The notes beneath the pieces were generated by a model, which made no database searches, had not been told where the DNA came from, and saw nothing but the letters and a program-made list of their open reading frames with translations. The translations under genes were made by a program, and so were the position numbers. DNA of 64,000 nucleotides from Sipunculus nudus (Eukaryota > Annelida > Sipuncula > Golfingiida > Sipunculidae): NCBI GenBank assembly GCA_026874595.1, contig CM049307.1, positions 2,319,579 to 2,383,578 on the forward strand, in the 5' to 3' direction. Positions 21,977 through 33,300 of the stretch are shown piece after piece; the first letter of the stretch is position 1, and every line of letters starts with the position of its first letter.

Positions 21977-22145
21977 TTGCATAAAATGTTTTTCACAGGT
22001 TTTTCCTCCAACTCTACAGATATTATCTTTGGTTCTCAGACTAAGCGGGGGTTTAGGGGTGCAACCCCCAATTTAAATGAAATATATATGTTGTCCATTT
22101 ACACCTGGGTTCCTAACCTAAGCGGGGGTGCAACCCCCAATATAA
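21977..22145 (+). repeat. Right half of the interrupted 216 bp unit plus extra hairpin copy
   Basis: Continues unit 2 from TTGCATAAAATG through GTCCATTTACA (about 22103). A further copy of the hairpin AAGCGGGGGTGCAACCCCCAA follows at about 22121-22141, so three copies of the hairpin flank the element. Confidence 0.75.
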
Positions 22146-22257
22146 AATAAATATATATTCATTTACTACATTATTAGTTTATTAACTGACCTTCAGGTGG
22201 CGCTTCAATAACTCAGGTTCAAATTAATCAGAACACCCCAGTTCAGTATCTCAGCAA

Positions 22258-22330
22258 GTTAGCCCAGTGAGAAAGCATGAGATGGCAGGTTCAAACCCAG
22301 GTAGTGCCAAATAAAGTCTTCTTGATTAGG
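22258..22330 (+). mobile_element. tRNA-like head of a possible SINE
   Basis: TTAGCCCAGTGAG at 22259 resembles a polymerase III A box, and GGTTCAAACCC at 22288-22298 a B box, at a spacing usual for tRNA-derived SINEs. The flanking sequence does not fold as an intact tRNA by eye. The 3' end of a SINE body cannot be fixed; it may run to the A-rich sequence near 22480. Confidence 0.4.
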
Positions 22331-22840
22331 TTATTCAGTGGTGTACATAGCTGCCCATGGCGACACAACAGGTTTCAAGTTTCTGTTGCGTCGCTGGCCC
22401 ACCAAAGGGCTAATTGGGGTCATAGCACAATACAATCTGTTACTCTTAGAAAGGAAATTGAGCAAAAATATTTCCTATGGTTTTAATAAACCAATGTTCA
22501 CATAATGTTTTATGTCGAAAGGCCTGTAATAAAAAATTACCATTCTGGAAAGCATGAAGCACCTGTAACATCAACAACTGATATTAATTGTCGAGAGAGA
22601 ATTGAAGCATTAACAGCCCCGGTAGACACCTTGCATTTGGTGGCAGTCCTGTATAGGGCTTTAGGCCTGTGTACTTTTATGTTCATATTCTAACTTCCTT
22701 GGTGCAAAATAGGGCTGAGAACAGAACAGAAATGTTTTCTTTTGGTCAAATATACAATACACATAGATGTACTGAGCATTAATCAATGGATATATGTTAA
22801 ATCTCACAGTTGTGTATGGAGTGTTATAATCACAGTTAAC
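22331..22840. other. Unassigned sequence, nothing recognised
   Basis: Open stretches at 22277-22486 and 22505-22693 lack motifs. No exon called. Confidence 0.35.
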
Positions 22841-22845
22841 TGCAG

Positions 22846-23395
22846 GTTAGCCCGATTAAATTGGACTCAATATTTTTAAGCCCTGCCATATACTGAGTCC
22901 GATAGCCATACAGTGAGAGTTTCTACAATATAAGCGTCAGATGATGCAACGGATCCGTTGCATCTTCTTTGACTGCTTGTTTACTGCCAAATAACAAGAC
23001 ACAGGATTATACCATTTTAACACCAATAAGTATGTGTTTCATGGTATCGATAGCAACTAAAATTAATCTTGGATAATCACTTTTAAACATTTACTGACCT
23101 TTTCACCAGAGGCATGTCAGCGAGTTTATTAGGGACAGAGAAGAACAGAGGAACAGGCGCACTTGATGACCTCACTGATAGCCTCGCTGACTCCAGTGAT
23201 TGACAGCTAAAATGCTGTTACATTTTGTTTCAACGGGCCTGGCTCTGAAGAGTCACTGCTGGTACGGGGTAATAAACACCTGGCTTAGGTGGTGTATAGT
23301 CTGAGGCTTTTATTGAAGAATCTCTCACTGTATCGCCATCGGACTCAATATACGGCAGGGCCTAATAATATTGAGTCCGATTAAATCGGGCTAAC
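22846..23395. mobile_element. 550 bp MITE with ~79 bp TIRs and 5 bp TSD
   Basis: The arms, 22846 to about 22924 and about 23317 to 23395, are inverse copies starting GTTAGCCCGATT, with a handful of mismatches. TGCAG is duplicated outside (22841-22845 and 23396-23400). Each arm itself contains an inverted pair (GGACTCAATAT...ATATTGAGTCC), so each end can fold separately. The interior includes a perfect 22 bp palindrome at 22943-22964 with arms GATGCAACGGA. It has no coding capacity; the superfamily is not assignable from the 5 bp TSD alone. Confidence 0.8.
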
Positions 23396-23554
23396 TGCAG
23401 GTGCAATCAATGGACTCCATATTGCGTCAGTCACTGAAAAACAGCAATTGAGGAGTTCATTCTTATGGGCTATGGTGTACAGTGACAGGAGTAAGAAGTG
23501 AATTAGAGTCGCTGAAATAAGGACAGTTTTTGGTATGAATTGCCATCACACCCT

Positions 23555-25085
23555 GGACCCAGTTGTGGCTCTGTTGTAAACACAGAGCCACAGGTCCCTG
23601 CCTTCATTCATCTAGCGGACAGGAGCGCATGCAGGTGACTACGATGTACCAATTTTAAGGACATTTGGCCTGTTTAAACCCCGGGTGATGGGCTGGTGAT
23701 TGTTTCTGGCCAGCCTTGTGCACTGCACGTGTTACATCATCACTGCAAACTTACTGGCTCACCCAGCTGAAATGTGATACACGCACCTGGCCAGCTGAAA
23801 CAATCAAGCCTGTTCCCTTGGTAACAAAGCTGCCTGTAGCCAGTGGTCCGGTGTATCAAGTGGTTGTGTTACAGGACATTCACACCATGCACCATAGATA
23901 GGTACAGGTGAATTCGGCCCATTTCTAACCCGGCCCGTACCAACCCGGCCCGTACTTACCAACCCGGCCTGTAAGGCCCGTACCTGGAATTTGCCTATAC
24001 AATAACGATAATATATATTATAATATTAACAATCACAATTTGTCTTATCCCAATATTTTTTTTTATTAATATTTTACTTTTTTTATTAGAAAGACCGAGA
24101 GAAAAGACAGAGAGAGAGAGAACAGGAACGAGAACTAATTTTACTGATTAATATTTGTTTCACCTGTGACATTATAAATGAGATAACATAAATAATGTAG
24201 AGCAATTTGTTCAATATAAACTGCACTTTTAAATGAAAGTGTCATTAAATAGCTATCATGTATGGTATCAAATTATATCCGTGAAGAATAATTAATATTT
24301 TTTAAAATCGACAAACATGATATTAAATTTTACGATAAACATATAAACCTTTGATGTTACCCGAAGGAAATATTAAATAGTTGTGATGAAATGTAATACA
24401 TTAGTCACATGTATTTGCGCAAGAAGTGTGTTTCAACGGAAAGACATTCATAATATACATATTTAGACTGCATGCGTAAATGACAGGAAACGCACATTAA
24501 TATTCAAAAGTTATGCATATGTTGAATAGTATATAATATTTTTGTAGTAGTTTTTTTATAATCATTCTTTATTATTATTAAGAGAGGTAGATAAAAAGTT
24601 ATGGATTCGATAAATATTGTGTATATTATTTATGTGTATGTGTATGTGTAGAAACAGAGAGAGAGAGTGAGAGAGAGCGCGCTAGGCTAAAACCTTCCTC
24701 TAAATCTCCATTAGTTTACACCCATTTTAATTTTAGACATATTGTGAATTTTCATATTATAATATATATTGATTTACGTTATTGTATAGGCAAGGTCCAG
24801 GTACGGGCCGGGTTGGTAATTTGAATGGGCCGGGTTGGTAAGTACGGGCCGGGTTGGTACGGGCCGGGTTAGAAATGGGCCGAATTCACCTGTACCCCCA
24901 TAGATGATGTAACACATGCATGCACACTGCTGCTTGAAACAATGGCACAGGGGCATTGGGATAGGCACCCAACATCAGGTGTAGCCTACTCCCTTCCGCT
25001 AGATAAATGAAGGCTGGGACCTGTGGCTCTGTGTTTACAACAGAGCCACAAGTTCACAACTGGGTCTACATCGCACCCCATCCTG
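23555..25085. mobile_element. Outer inverted-repeat element split by a nested insertion
   Basis: The left arm (about 23555-23750) and right arm (about 24903-25085) are inverse copies. They share GACCCAGTTGTG, the hairpin GTGGCTCTG...CAGAGCCAC with loop TTGTAAACA, CAGGTCCC-GCCTTCATT, ATCTAGCGGA and GTGTTACATCATC. Removing the nested 998 bp element and one TSD copy leaves an element of roughly 520 bp. Its outer boundaries and TSD are not clear. Confidence 0.65.
23900..24897. mobile_element. 998 bp nested element with GC-rich ~110-120 bp TIRs and 8 bp TSD
   Basis: The left arm 23900-24008 and right arm about 24776-24897 are inverse copies beginning RGGTACAGGTGAATTCGG. The arms contain a tandem AACCCGGCCCGTACCAACC motif, in sharp contrast to the very AT-rich noncoding interior. 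CCATAGAT flanks it at 23892-23899 and 24898-24905. A GGGTACA start and an 8-9 bp TSD would suit a MULE- or hAT-type non-autonomous element; the superfamily is inference. Short (GA)n runs occur inside near 24105 and 24656. Confidence 0.82.
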
Positions 25086-25139
25086 TAGCCTACAGTGTAG
25101 GAAGAATTCTATAATTGCTCCTTATTGTCCATTAAATTC

Positions 25140-25240
25140 CACTTTCATCCAATACTTCCGGCAGAAAGTGGAGGAAACCCAATTTCTTCCAATGTCTCGG
25201 AAGAAATACATTTCTTCTGGAAGAAAACGGGATCTGGGGC
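25140..25240. repeat. TTTCTTCC/GGAAGAAA dyad cluster
   Basis: ATTTCTTCCAATG, CGGAAGAAATAC and ATTTCTTCTGGAAGAAAA follow each other, matching the dyad type at 15205-15265. The cluster lies within 150 bp of the MRPS34 exon on its intron side. It probably marks another solo transposon end. Confidence 0.4.
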
Positions 25241-25282
25241 TAAGGACATCCCATCAACAGAAAACAACTTGAAAGGACGTAC

Positions 25283-25462
25283 CACTGGTTCTGTGAGGTC
25301 AGGTTCAACACGGGTAATAACATAATACGACGGCTCCGGGTACCGCTGGAACGTGTGTCGATACACAACTCTCCCGATTCCATAATCCTTTAGTCGTCCA
25401 AGGTAGTCGAGCAGTGGCTTTCCTTCAAATGACGTTAATCTACCTACGTATCTCACCGGCAT
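25283..25462 (-). CDS. mrps34: Mitochondrial ribosomal protein S34, first coding exon
   Basis: Reads MPVRYVGRLTSFEGKPLLDY, then LGRLKDYGIGRVVYR, PEPSYYVITRVEPDLTEPV on the minus strand. The pattern LGRL-x-x-x-G-x-GR, then EP-x-Y-x-x-x-TRV-x-PD-x-T, matches the conserved N-terminal region of animal MRPS34, a component of the small subunit of the mitochondrial ribosome. The start ATG (25460-25462) is preceded by noncoding sequence. The exon is taken to end at the donor GTG-GTACGT (GT at 25281-25282 on the plus strand read in reverse); the frame stays open to 25145, but the protein similarity stops there. No further exons are seen to the left, where transposons fill the sequence. The remaining exons may lie beyond a long intron, or this may be a gene fragment. 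Confidence 0.75.
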
Positions 25463-26600
25463 GTTGCCTGCTGCTTTGACCTAGCTCTCGTGCGTTGAAG
25501 GGAGAACCGAATATACTCGTTAAAATGCCAAGCACTAAAGATCGGAAGTCAGATGTTGGATGCCCAGCCGGACCATTCTCCACACACGAGATCTGTCAGT
25601 TCAAGGATGTAGATCTCATCACACGTTCTTGCGCATTCACTACGCTCCGGCGTTTTGAAATCAGTTCGGCATAGTCAAAACAAAAGGCCTTTTGTAAACA
25701 CAAAAAATTATTAAGATTCTTTTTTTACTGGTGCACAGCAAATCATACGACCTTCTTTCGACTTGGCATGCAATATGCGACTTTGACATCCAGGTTTTAG
25801 TCAGTCCAGCACGGCTCCAATTTTTATTAAGGAAAAATACAGCTGAAATTTATTCCAGATAGTACTGCAGTATCAGCTACAAACACTTGTTGGCTTTCAT
25901 CTTGATTCAAAGATACGGCATACAAAAAAAGTTTCAATATTTACCGGTCTGTTTTTGTAATCTTAAACTAAGGCATAGGAGTGACATCTAGTGGAGATTG
26001 ATAAAACAGTTTATAGAAATAGTTCGATATGCAGTCTCCAGATGACACTGCAGTTCCTCCCCTCGATAACAGAGAAGGTAACGTCAATAATCAAGTCCAA
26101 GGGTACCGTTGTCATTGCCAATGATAGAATGTTAAACGTTGCTGCTTCTTTCTAAGATGGTGTCACCAAGATTGTGATGATCCTAATGACCAGCTGGGAA
26201 CTATGTGGAACTGTTACACGTATAGAAATACTCCCTCCCTATTGTCTCAGTGCATAACTGAAATACAAAAACTGAAAATCGCAATATAAAGAATAATTTT
26301 ACCGAGACATTAAATCTACAGGAAACTAATGCTATGTTAATCCAAGCTGAAAACAGCCACCAGTATGATTCGTGACGTAAGTGCCTTCAGGCAGATAATC
26401 CAGCGTCTTAAAGTGTCGACGTCAACAGTCAAAATGATTTCTGATCGCAAATGAATGCCAAAAATTCTAAAGGAAAACTACAGAGAACGTTCGTTGTTTC
26501 TACAACTTTACCAAAAGCTATACAATAGCTAAACAGTTCAGGGACATAACAAGAATAATCTATATCCAAAACCTGCTAACAGGCAACCCTCAAAACAAAA
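25463..26600. other. MRPS34 upstream region and decayed sequence
   Basis: The first 100-200 bases should hold the 5' untranslated region and promoter of MRPS34. From about 26030 onward short coding-like fragments appear that may belong to the 5' part of the LINE relic, but I cannot match them to a domain. Confidence 0.35.
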
Positions 26601-26604
26601 GTAA

Positions 26605-27540
26605 ATGTTGTTGATAGGTGATTCCCTTGTCCGTAATTAAGGGCTAAAACTAATTAAAAAGATCCAAGGTCGAAAGAGAGTGGTACTCAGTACAAGTGTA
26701 CTTAAACTATTCGGCTGAAGACCAAGTCATCAAAGCTTCCAGCTGACTCAAGACGAACGGCTGTCTGGTGTTACAGATTGGTAACAATAACCTTCCAAAT
26801 GATATCTGCTAGACTGTTCTGATAAATACACATTCAGATCATAACATTGGTGTTTTATCTATCCCACATCAGTTTGGATCTGGTAAGACTTACATTAACA
26901 AAGAATCAGTTGCCGTTAACAAAGTACTGTCAGAGCATTGTTCAAGTTCAAACAGGATCGTTTTTATTGAGTGTTACCCTGGTCTTTATGCAGTGAAATT
27001 TGGAAAAGATGGAATTCGTTTTTCTCATGCTTGAAAACTGATTTTGTAGGAGCACCTGCCGGTAATATTGACAAGATCAAAAGCAGAGAGAAACAGGCGT
27101 ACAGACAACGTGATAAGATGAATTATCACGAGGGCCAGGTAAAATAGATTATTACAGTTAAAACCTAGCAAACCAAGCAACCTATATATCAATGCTCTTT
27201 AATCATCCGGACAAAACATCTGTGTATATTCCTGAAGGTCGGTTTATGTGTGAAACCGTATGTTTTATTTGCAGTTAAAACTAAGAATGAGCGTAAATGT
27301 ATTGATAGACAGCACTCAAAAATGAAGGCATAAAATATGTTCACTTAGATATTAGAAGTACATAACAAATATGATGAAATCTGAAAAGCCTTTCCTAATT
27401 CAGGAGTTTATGTGATATATTTAAATATAAATGTGACTTGAAAGCTCTATACAACCAAAAAAGTGTAAGTTCTGCATGGTTAGGTGTTATTTTAGGCGTG
27501 ATCGTGACAGACAAGGAGGCGGCGTTGCTCTCAATATATG
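26605..27540 (+). pseudogene. Decayed LINE: SGNH-esterase ORF1 and endonuclease traces
   Basis: Frame fragments on the + strand retain the SGNH/GDSL hydrolase blocks in order. LLIGDSLVRN (26608-26637) carries the Ser block; VLQIGNNNLPND (near 26771-26806) carries the G-x-N-D-like block; KDGIRFSHA (near 27007-27033) carries the D-x-x-H-like block with Arg in place of His. About 450 bp further, YFRRDRDRQGGGVALNI (27488-27538) matches the start of the apurinic endonuclease domain of LINE ORF2 proteins. An esterase ORF1 followed by an endonuclease-led ORF2 is the arrangement of CR1/L2-type LINEs. Many stops and frame changes separate the blocks, and no reverse transcriptase is visible, so this is a 3'-truncated, long-dead copy. 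Confidence 0.6.
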
Positions 27541-27545
27541 AGCTT

Positions 27546-28200
27546 TGTATCGTCTCCGATACTGCTAAACAATACGATCGATGATGTTGGTAGCGATCTG
27601 TGTTAAGGTAGAATTCAAAATATTTAATGTTTTATAAGCTTCTTCCATTGGCGCACTCAAAATATTCAAATTTACTCAGATACTATGTCTGTCTCACCCT
27701 CTTCCACGATATTCCTGTCAGAATCTTTGGGATTTATAAATGGATGCACCGGATCTAGTAGATGCAACACACTGATCGAACCTCTCTCAGCTTTAGCAGT
27801 TGAAAAATAAACCAACTAGAGTTTCCATGGCTACAGCTATAGCGCGACAGTCTTAATATTCACAAACTTGTACAGGTATAATCACACTCTGTCTGGTGTC
27901 GTTCAACTGACTTGATATTTTTTATGATTAAGAAACTACACTGAGATTCTACGTTTTCATTTTTTTTGTGCTCAAGACTTTTTTGTTCTTCTTTATAACC
28001 TATATGAAGAGCAAACATTTATCAATTATACTTAAAGCCTAAATATCTGTGAGAAAGTACATGTAAATATATGTATATGATAAAATGCCTACGTGTTTCT
28101 ATATGCGTATATAAGCTGGCATACAAACATAAACGTCCAGTATAGCACAGAGGTCCAATTCAACATGATGCTGACAAAAATGCTGGAATGACGTTATTTT
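27546..28200. other. Unassigned sequence, nothing recognised
   Basis: No exon, reverse transcriptase trace or repeat boundary is seen. Confidence 0.35.
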
Positions 28201-28239
28201 ACCTGGAATCCCTTCATTCGTCCGTTTAGACATATATGG

Positions 28240-28260
28240 AAATCGCATCTGATGCGATTT
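28240..28260. repeat. Perfect hairpin AAATCGCATC-T-GATGCGATTT
   Basis: Ten-base arms around a single T. Related words (AAAATCGCTCG, ATATGCGTG, CATATACGCGC) are scattered through 28220-28420, suggesting a small decayed MITE. Confidence 0.6.
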
Positions 28261-28445
28261 TCACCCATATACGCAAAAGGCTAACTGGACACATGGGGTT
28301 TACACAAGTTATAATCAAATGGTCAATTTTTAAGGCATATACGCGCATTTGGGTGTAAATCTGCATGAGTTTCTATGTGCGTGTATATGCGTGAAAAATC
28401 GCTCGTATGAATTTTAAATGTGGTGTCTCCATGTGTTTATGCAGC

Positions 28446-28612
28446 GACAGGAGCACCTCCCTCTCATAGCAGGGACAGGAGCACCTCCCTCTCATAGCAG
28501 GGACAGGAGCACCTCCCTCTCATAGCAGGGACAGGAGCACCTCCCTCTCATAGCAGGGACAGGAGCACCTCCCTCTCATAGCAGGGACAGGAGCACCTCC
28601 CTCTCATAGCAG
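28446..28612 (+). repeat. 28 bp minisatellite, six copies
   Basis: GACAGGAGCACCTCCCTCTC followed by ATAGCAGG repeats at 28446, 28474, 28502, 28530, 28558 and 28586. Apart from the first base-change at the left edge the copies are identical, so the array is young. Confidence 0.92.
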
Positions 28613-30020
28613 GATACTTTTTTGGGGAAGCTCTGCTAGATCTGCTCTACCACAACTGTACATACTGCACATATTATTAGCGCACATGGAAATACAGCTA
28701 ACACACACGCATACAAATATACGTGCGCACACAGAAACACAACTTTAGGTGTACGATATTTCCCTATAAGTTGACTGTTTATAACATATTACCAGGCATC
28801 GAGTTGCATCAACATATAGACTGTTGGAAGATTTTTTTCTAGCTCCATACCATGTATCACCTGACGTTATATAATGTGCACACCACTTTACTAACTTAAG
28901 TTTTGCTTCTAGACATGCAACATTGCTATAAGCTTCAAGCAGAGCAGATCCCAGATGTGATACTTAGAAAAATCGAAAAAAATACTTCATTTTAACAGGA
29001 TTTTTCTATCAGTTTAAACATATGACCCATTACAAGTTTTATCTTTCATATTAATACAGCGAAAATAACTCTTGCAGCACAGCAGCCAATCATACCTGAT
29101 CTTTGTATGATGTGCGGGGCTAAATATTCCCGGTACAAACAAAACCACTTACTATAATACGTTTTCTTGTACTGATGTTATGTGGACGTGTTATCTTGAC
29201 AATCGATATTGTATTTCACATTGCATCACAGACTGACATTATTTGAACCTGCGCTTGGTACCCTCATTAATGTTGCTGCCCGAGGGCTAGGACCGAGACC
29301 TTACAAGATCAGATGCTGTGTGATTTCATCAGGAGACTTGTCAGGACGGACTGTCCTATTGATTCTGACAATAGTAATATGTGTCCTTTCATTAGAATAT
29401 TTGCGGCCTGATTAGTCTGTATAGCTACTTGAGGCACACGGGTGTTATATTCTTGGCAGTACAATTTTCACATTTCAGCCCAGTTTTTGTTTTATAAGAG
29501 TGAAGTCTATCAGTAGTTACTCAGTCTAGTTTTCTTGTATACTTCGTATATATGTGATAAAAAATCATTATAATTTTCTCAGATATGCAGCACTATGATT
29601 GTCTTATTTGAGAATTGTGATTTTGCGACCACTGTCCGGTAATTTGGAAACACAATTGGTTTTCATCGCCTAGTCTTTTGGTTGATTCGGTTTTTTTATT
29701 ATAAAATAATTTTAAGGTTGCAATATATAACCGAATGAGTATTGTATTATTATTTTAATACCGGTCCAAATTCAATGCTTCTATTTTGGCACTTTTCGAC
29801 TAAGAAACAACAGTTGCTGACCTAGATTTAATCAGGAAAGCATTTTTTTTGTGGCAAATTAGGAGGGCACCCTAAGTATTCAGCCATATAGATTTCTTTC
29901 TGTACGATCCGTGTTTTTTCCGTAAAAAATAATGGTTTTGGGTAACAATTTTAATTATAAATTATAAACTATACTCTATATATTATATTCACATTATACC
30001 ACAATACACTCTATATTTAA
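28613..30020. other. AT-rich sequence without a recognised gene
   Basis: The open stretch 29209-29415 has no domain that I recognise. No RNA gene or repeat array is seen. Confidence 0.4.
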
Positions 30021-30022
30021 TT

Positions 30023-30392
30023 AACAATTCCACCAGGAAACACTCTTTACTTTATTCACACTTCCACCAAAAAACACTGTATTTTTTTCACATTTCCATC
30101 AGGAAATACTTTATTTTTATTCACACATCCACCAGGATACACTCTAAATTTTTATTCACTCTTTCACCAAAAATACACTCTGTATTTTATTCACACTTCT
30201 AACAGGAAACAATCTAAATTTCATTCACAATTCCACCAGGAAACAATTTATTTTTTTTGCACTTCGACCAGGAAACACTCTATATTCTATTTACACTTCC
30301 ACCTTGAAACTCTTTATATTATTCACACTTCCGCCAGAAAACAATCTATATTTTATACTCAATTTCCACCAGAAATCAATCCATATTTTATT
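30023..30392 (+). repeat. Degenerate ~37 bp minisatellite, about ten copies
   Basis: Copies of TTCACACTTCCACCAGGAAA followed by CACTCTATATTTTA, with frequent substitutions and small indels. It abuts the 67 bp satellite but shares no obvious unit with it. Confidence 0.8.
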
Positions 30393-30399
30393 CACACTT

Positions 30400-33300
30400 A
30401 TTTATAACCAGCTCTTATCATCTGCTTTATTCCTAGAACTTGGACAGTCCGTACCAGTTTGCTCCCTCTGATAACCAGCTCTTATCATCTGCTTCCTTGC
30501 TAGAACTTGGACAGTCCGTTCTACTTTGCCAACTCTGATAACCAGCTCTTTTCACCTAATAATACCTAGAACTTGGATAGTCCATTCTAGTTTGCCCACT
30601 CTGATAACCAGCTCTTATCATCTGCTTCATTTTTAGAACTTTGTTAGTCCGTTCCAGTTTGCTCCCTCTAATAACCAACACTTATCACCTGCTTCCTTGC
30701 TAGAACTTGGACAGTCCGTACTACTTTGCCAACTCTGATAACCAGCTCTTGTCACCTAATAATACCTAGAACTTGGACAGTCCGTGCTAGTTTGCCCACT
30801 CTAATTACCAGCTCTTATCATCTGCTTCATTCCGAGAGGTTGGACAGTCGTTCCAGTTTGCTCCCTCTGATAACCAGCCCTTATCATCTGCTTCCTTGCT
30901 AGAACTTGGACAGTCCGTTCTACTTTGTCAACTCTGATAACCAGCTCTTATCATCTGCTTCAATCCTAGAACTTGGACAGCCCGTGCTAGTTTGCCCACT
31001 CTGATTACCAGCTCTTATCATCTGCTTCATTCCGAGAGGTTGGAGAGTCCGTTCCAGTTTGCTCCCTCTGATAACCAGCCCTTATCATCTGCTTACTTGC
31101 TAGAACTTGGACAGTCTGTTCTACTTTGTCAACTCTGATAACCGGCTCTTATCATCTGCTTCATTCCTAGAACTTGGACAGTCCGTTCTACTTTGTCAAC
31201 TCTGATAACCAGCTCTTATCATCTGCTTCATTCCTAGAACTTGGACAGTCCGTTCTACTTTGTCAACTCTGATTACCAGCTCTTATCACCTGCTTCCTTG
31301 CTAGAACTTGGACAGTCCGTTCTACTTTGTCAACTCAGATAACCAGCTCTTATCATCTGCTTCATTCCGAGAGGTTGGACAGTCCGTTCCAGTTTGCCTC
31401 CTCTGATAACCAGCTCTTATCATCTGCTTCATTCCGAGACGTTGGACAGTCCGTTCCAGTTTGCCTCCTCTGATAACCAGCTCTTATCATCTGCTTCATT
31501 CCTAGAACTTGGACAGTCCGTTCTACTTTGCCAACTCTGATAACCAGCTCTTGTCACCTTATTATACCTAGAACTTGGATAGTCCGTTCTAGTTTGCCCA
31601 ATCTGATTACCAGCTCTTATCATCTGCTTCATTCCTAGAACTTTGATAGTCCGTACTACTTCGCCCACTCTGATAACCAGCTCTTATCATCTGCTTCATT
31701 CCTAGAACTTGGACAGTCCGTACTACTTCGCCCACTCTGATAACCAGCTCTTATCATCTGCTTCCTTGCTAGAACTTGGACAGTCCGTACCAGTTTGCCT
31801 CCTCTGATAACCAGCTCTTATCATCTGCTTCATTCCTAGAACTTGGACAGTCCGTGCTAGTTTGCCCACTCTAATTACCAGCTCTTATCATCTGCTTCAT
31901 TCCGAGAGGTTGGACAGTCCGTTCCAGTTTGCTCCTTCTGATAACCAGCCCTTATCATCTGCTTCCTTGCTTGAACTTGGACAGTCCGTTCTACTTTGTC
32001 AACTCTGATAATCAGCTCTTATCATCTGCTTCATTCCTAGAACTTGGACAGTCCGTTCTACTTTGTCAACTCTGATTACCAGCTCTTATCATCTGCTTCC
32101 TTGCTAGAACTTGGACAGTCCGCTCTACTTTGTCAACTCTGATAACCAGCTCTTATCATCTGCTTTATTCCTAGAACTTGGACAGTCCGTTCTATTTGTC
32201 AACTCTGGTTACCAGCTCTTATCATCTGCTTCCTTGCTAGAACTTGGACAGTCCGTTCTACTTTGTCAACTCTGATAACCAGCTCTTATCATCTGCTTCA
32301 TTCCTAGAACTTGGACAGTCCGTTCTACTTTGTCAACTCTGATAACCAGCTCTTATCATCTGCTTCATTCCTAGAACTTGGACAGTCCGTTCTACTTTGT
32401 CAACTCTGATTACCAGCTCTTATCATCTGCTTCCTTGCTAGAACTTGGACAGTCCGCTCTACTTTGTCAACTCTAATAACCAGCTCTTATCATCTGCTTC
32501 ATTCCTAGAACTTGGACAGTCCGTTCTACTTTGTCAACTCTGATAACCAGCTCTTATCATCTGCTTCATTCCTAGAACTTGGACAGTCCGTTCTACTTTG
32601 TCAAGCCTGATTACCAGCTCTTATCACCTGCTTCATTCCTAGAACTTGGACAGTCCGTTCTACTTTGTCAACTCTGATAACCAGCTCTTATCATCTGCTT
32701 CATTCCTAGAACTTGGACAGTCCGTGCTAGTTTGCCCACTCTGATTACCAGCTCTTATCATCTGCTTCATTCCGAGAGGTTGGACAGTCCGTTCTACTTT
32801 GTCAACTCTGATAACCAGCTCTTATCATCTGCTTCATTCCTAGAACTTGGACAGTCCGTTCTACTTTGTCAACTCTGATTACCAGCTCTTATCATCTGCT
32901 TCCTTGCTAGAACTTGGACAGTCCGTTCTACTTTGTCAACTCTGATAACCAGCTCTTATCATCTGCTTCATTCCTAGAACTTGGACAGTCCGTTCTACTT
33001 TGTCAACTCTGATTACCAGCTCTTATCATCTGCTTCATTCCGAGAGGTTGGACAGTTCGTTCTACTTTGTCAACTCTGATAACCAGCTCTTATCATCTGC
33101 TTCATTCCTAGAACTTGGATAGTCCGTTCTACTTTGTCAACTCTGATTACCAGCTCTTATCATCTGCTTCCTTGCTAGAACTTGGACAGTCCGTTCTACT
33201 TTGTCAACTCTGATAACCAGCTCTTATCATCTGCTTCATTCCTAGAACTTGGACAGTCCGTTCTACTTTGTCAACTCTGATAGCCACCTCTTATCATCTG

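Noticed and set aside
22258-22330. Functional tRNA gene
   Set aside because: A- and B-box-like words are present, but the acceptor stem and anticodon arm do not form by eye, so a SINE head is more likely.
28446-28612. CRISPR-like 28 bp repeats
   Set aside because: Repeats are directly adjacent with no spacers.
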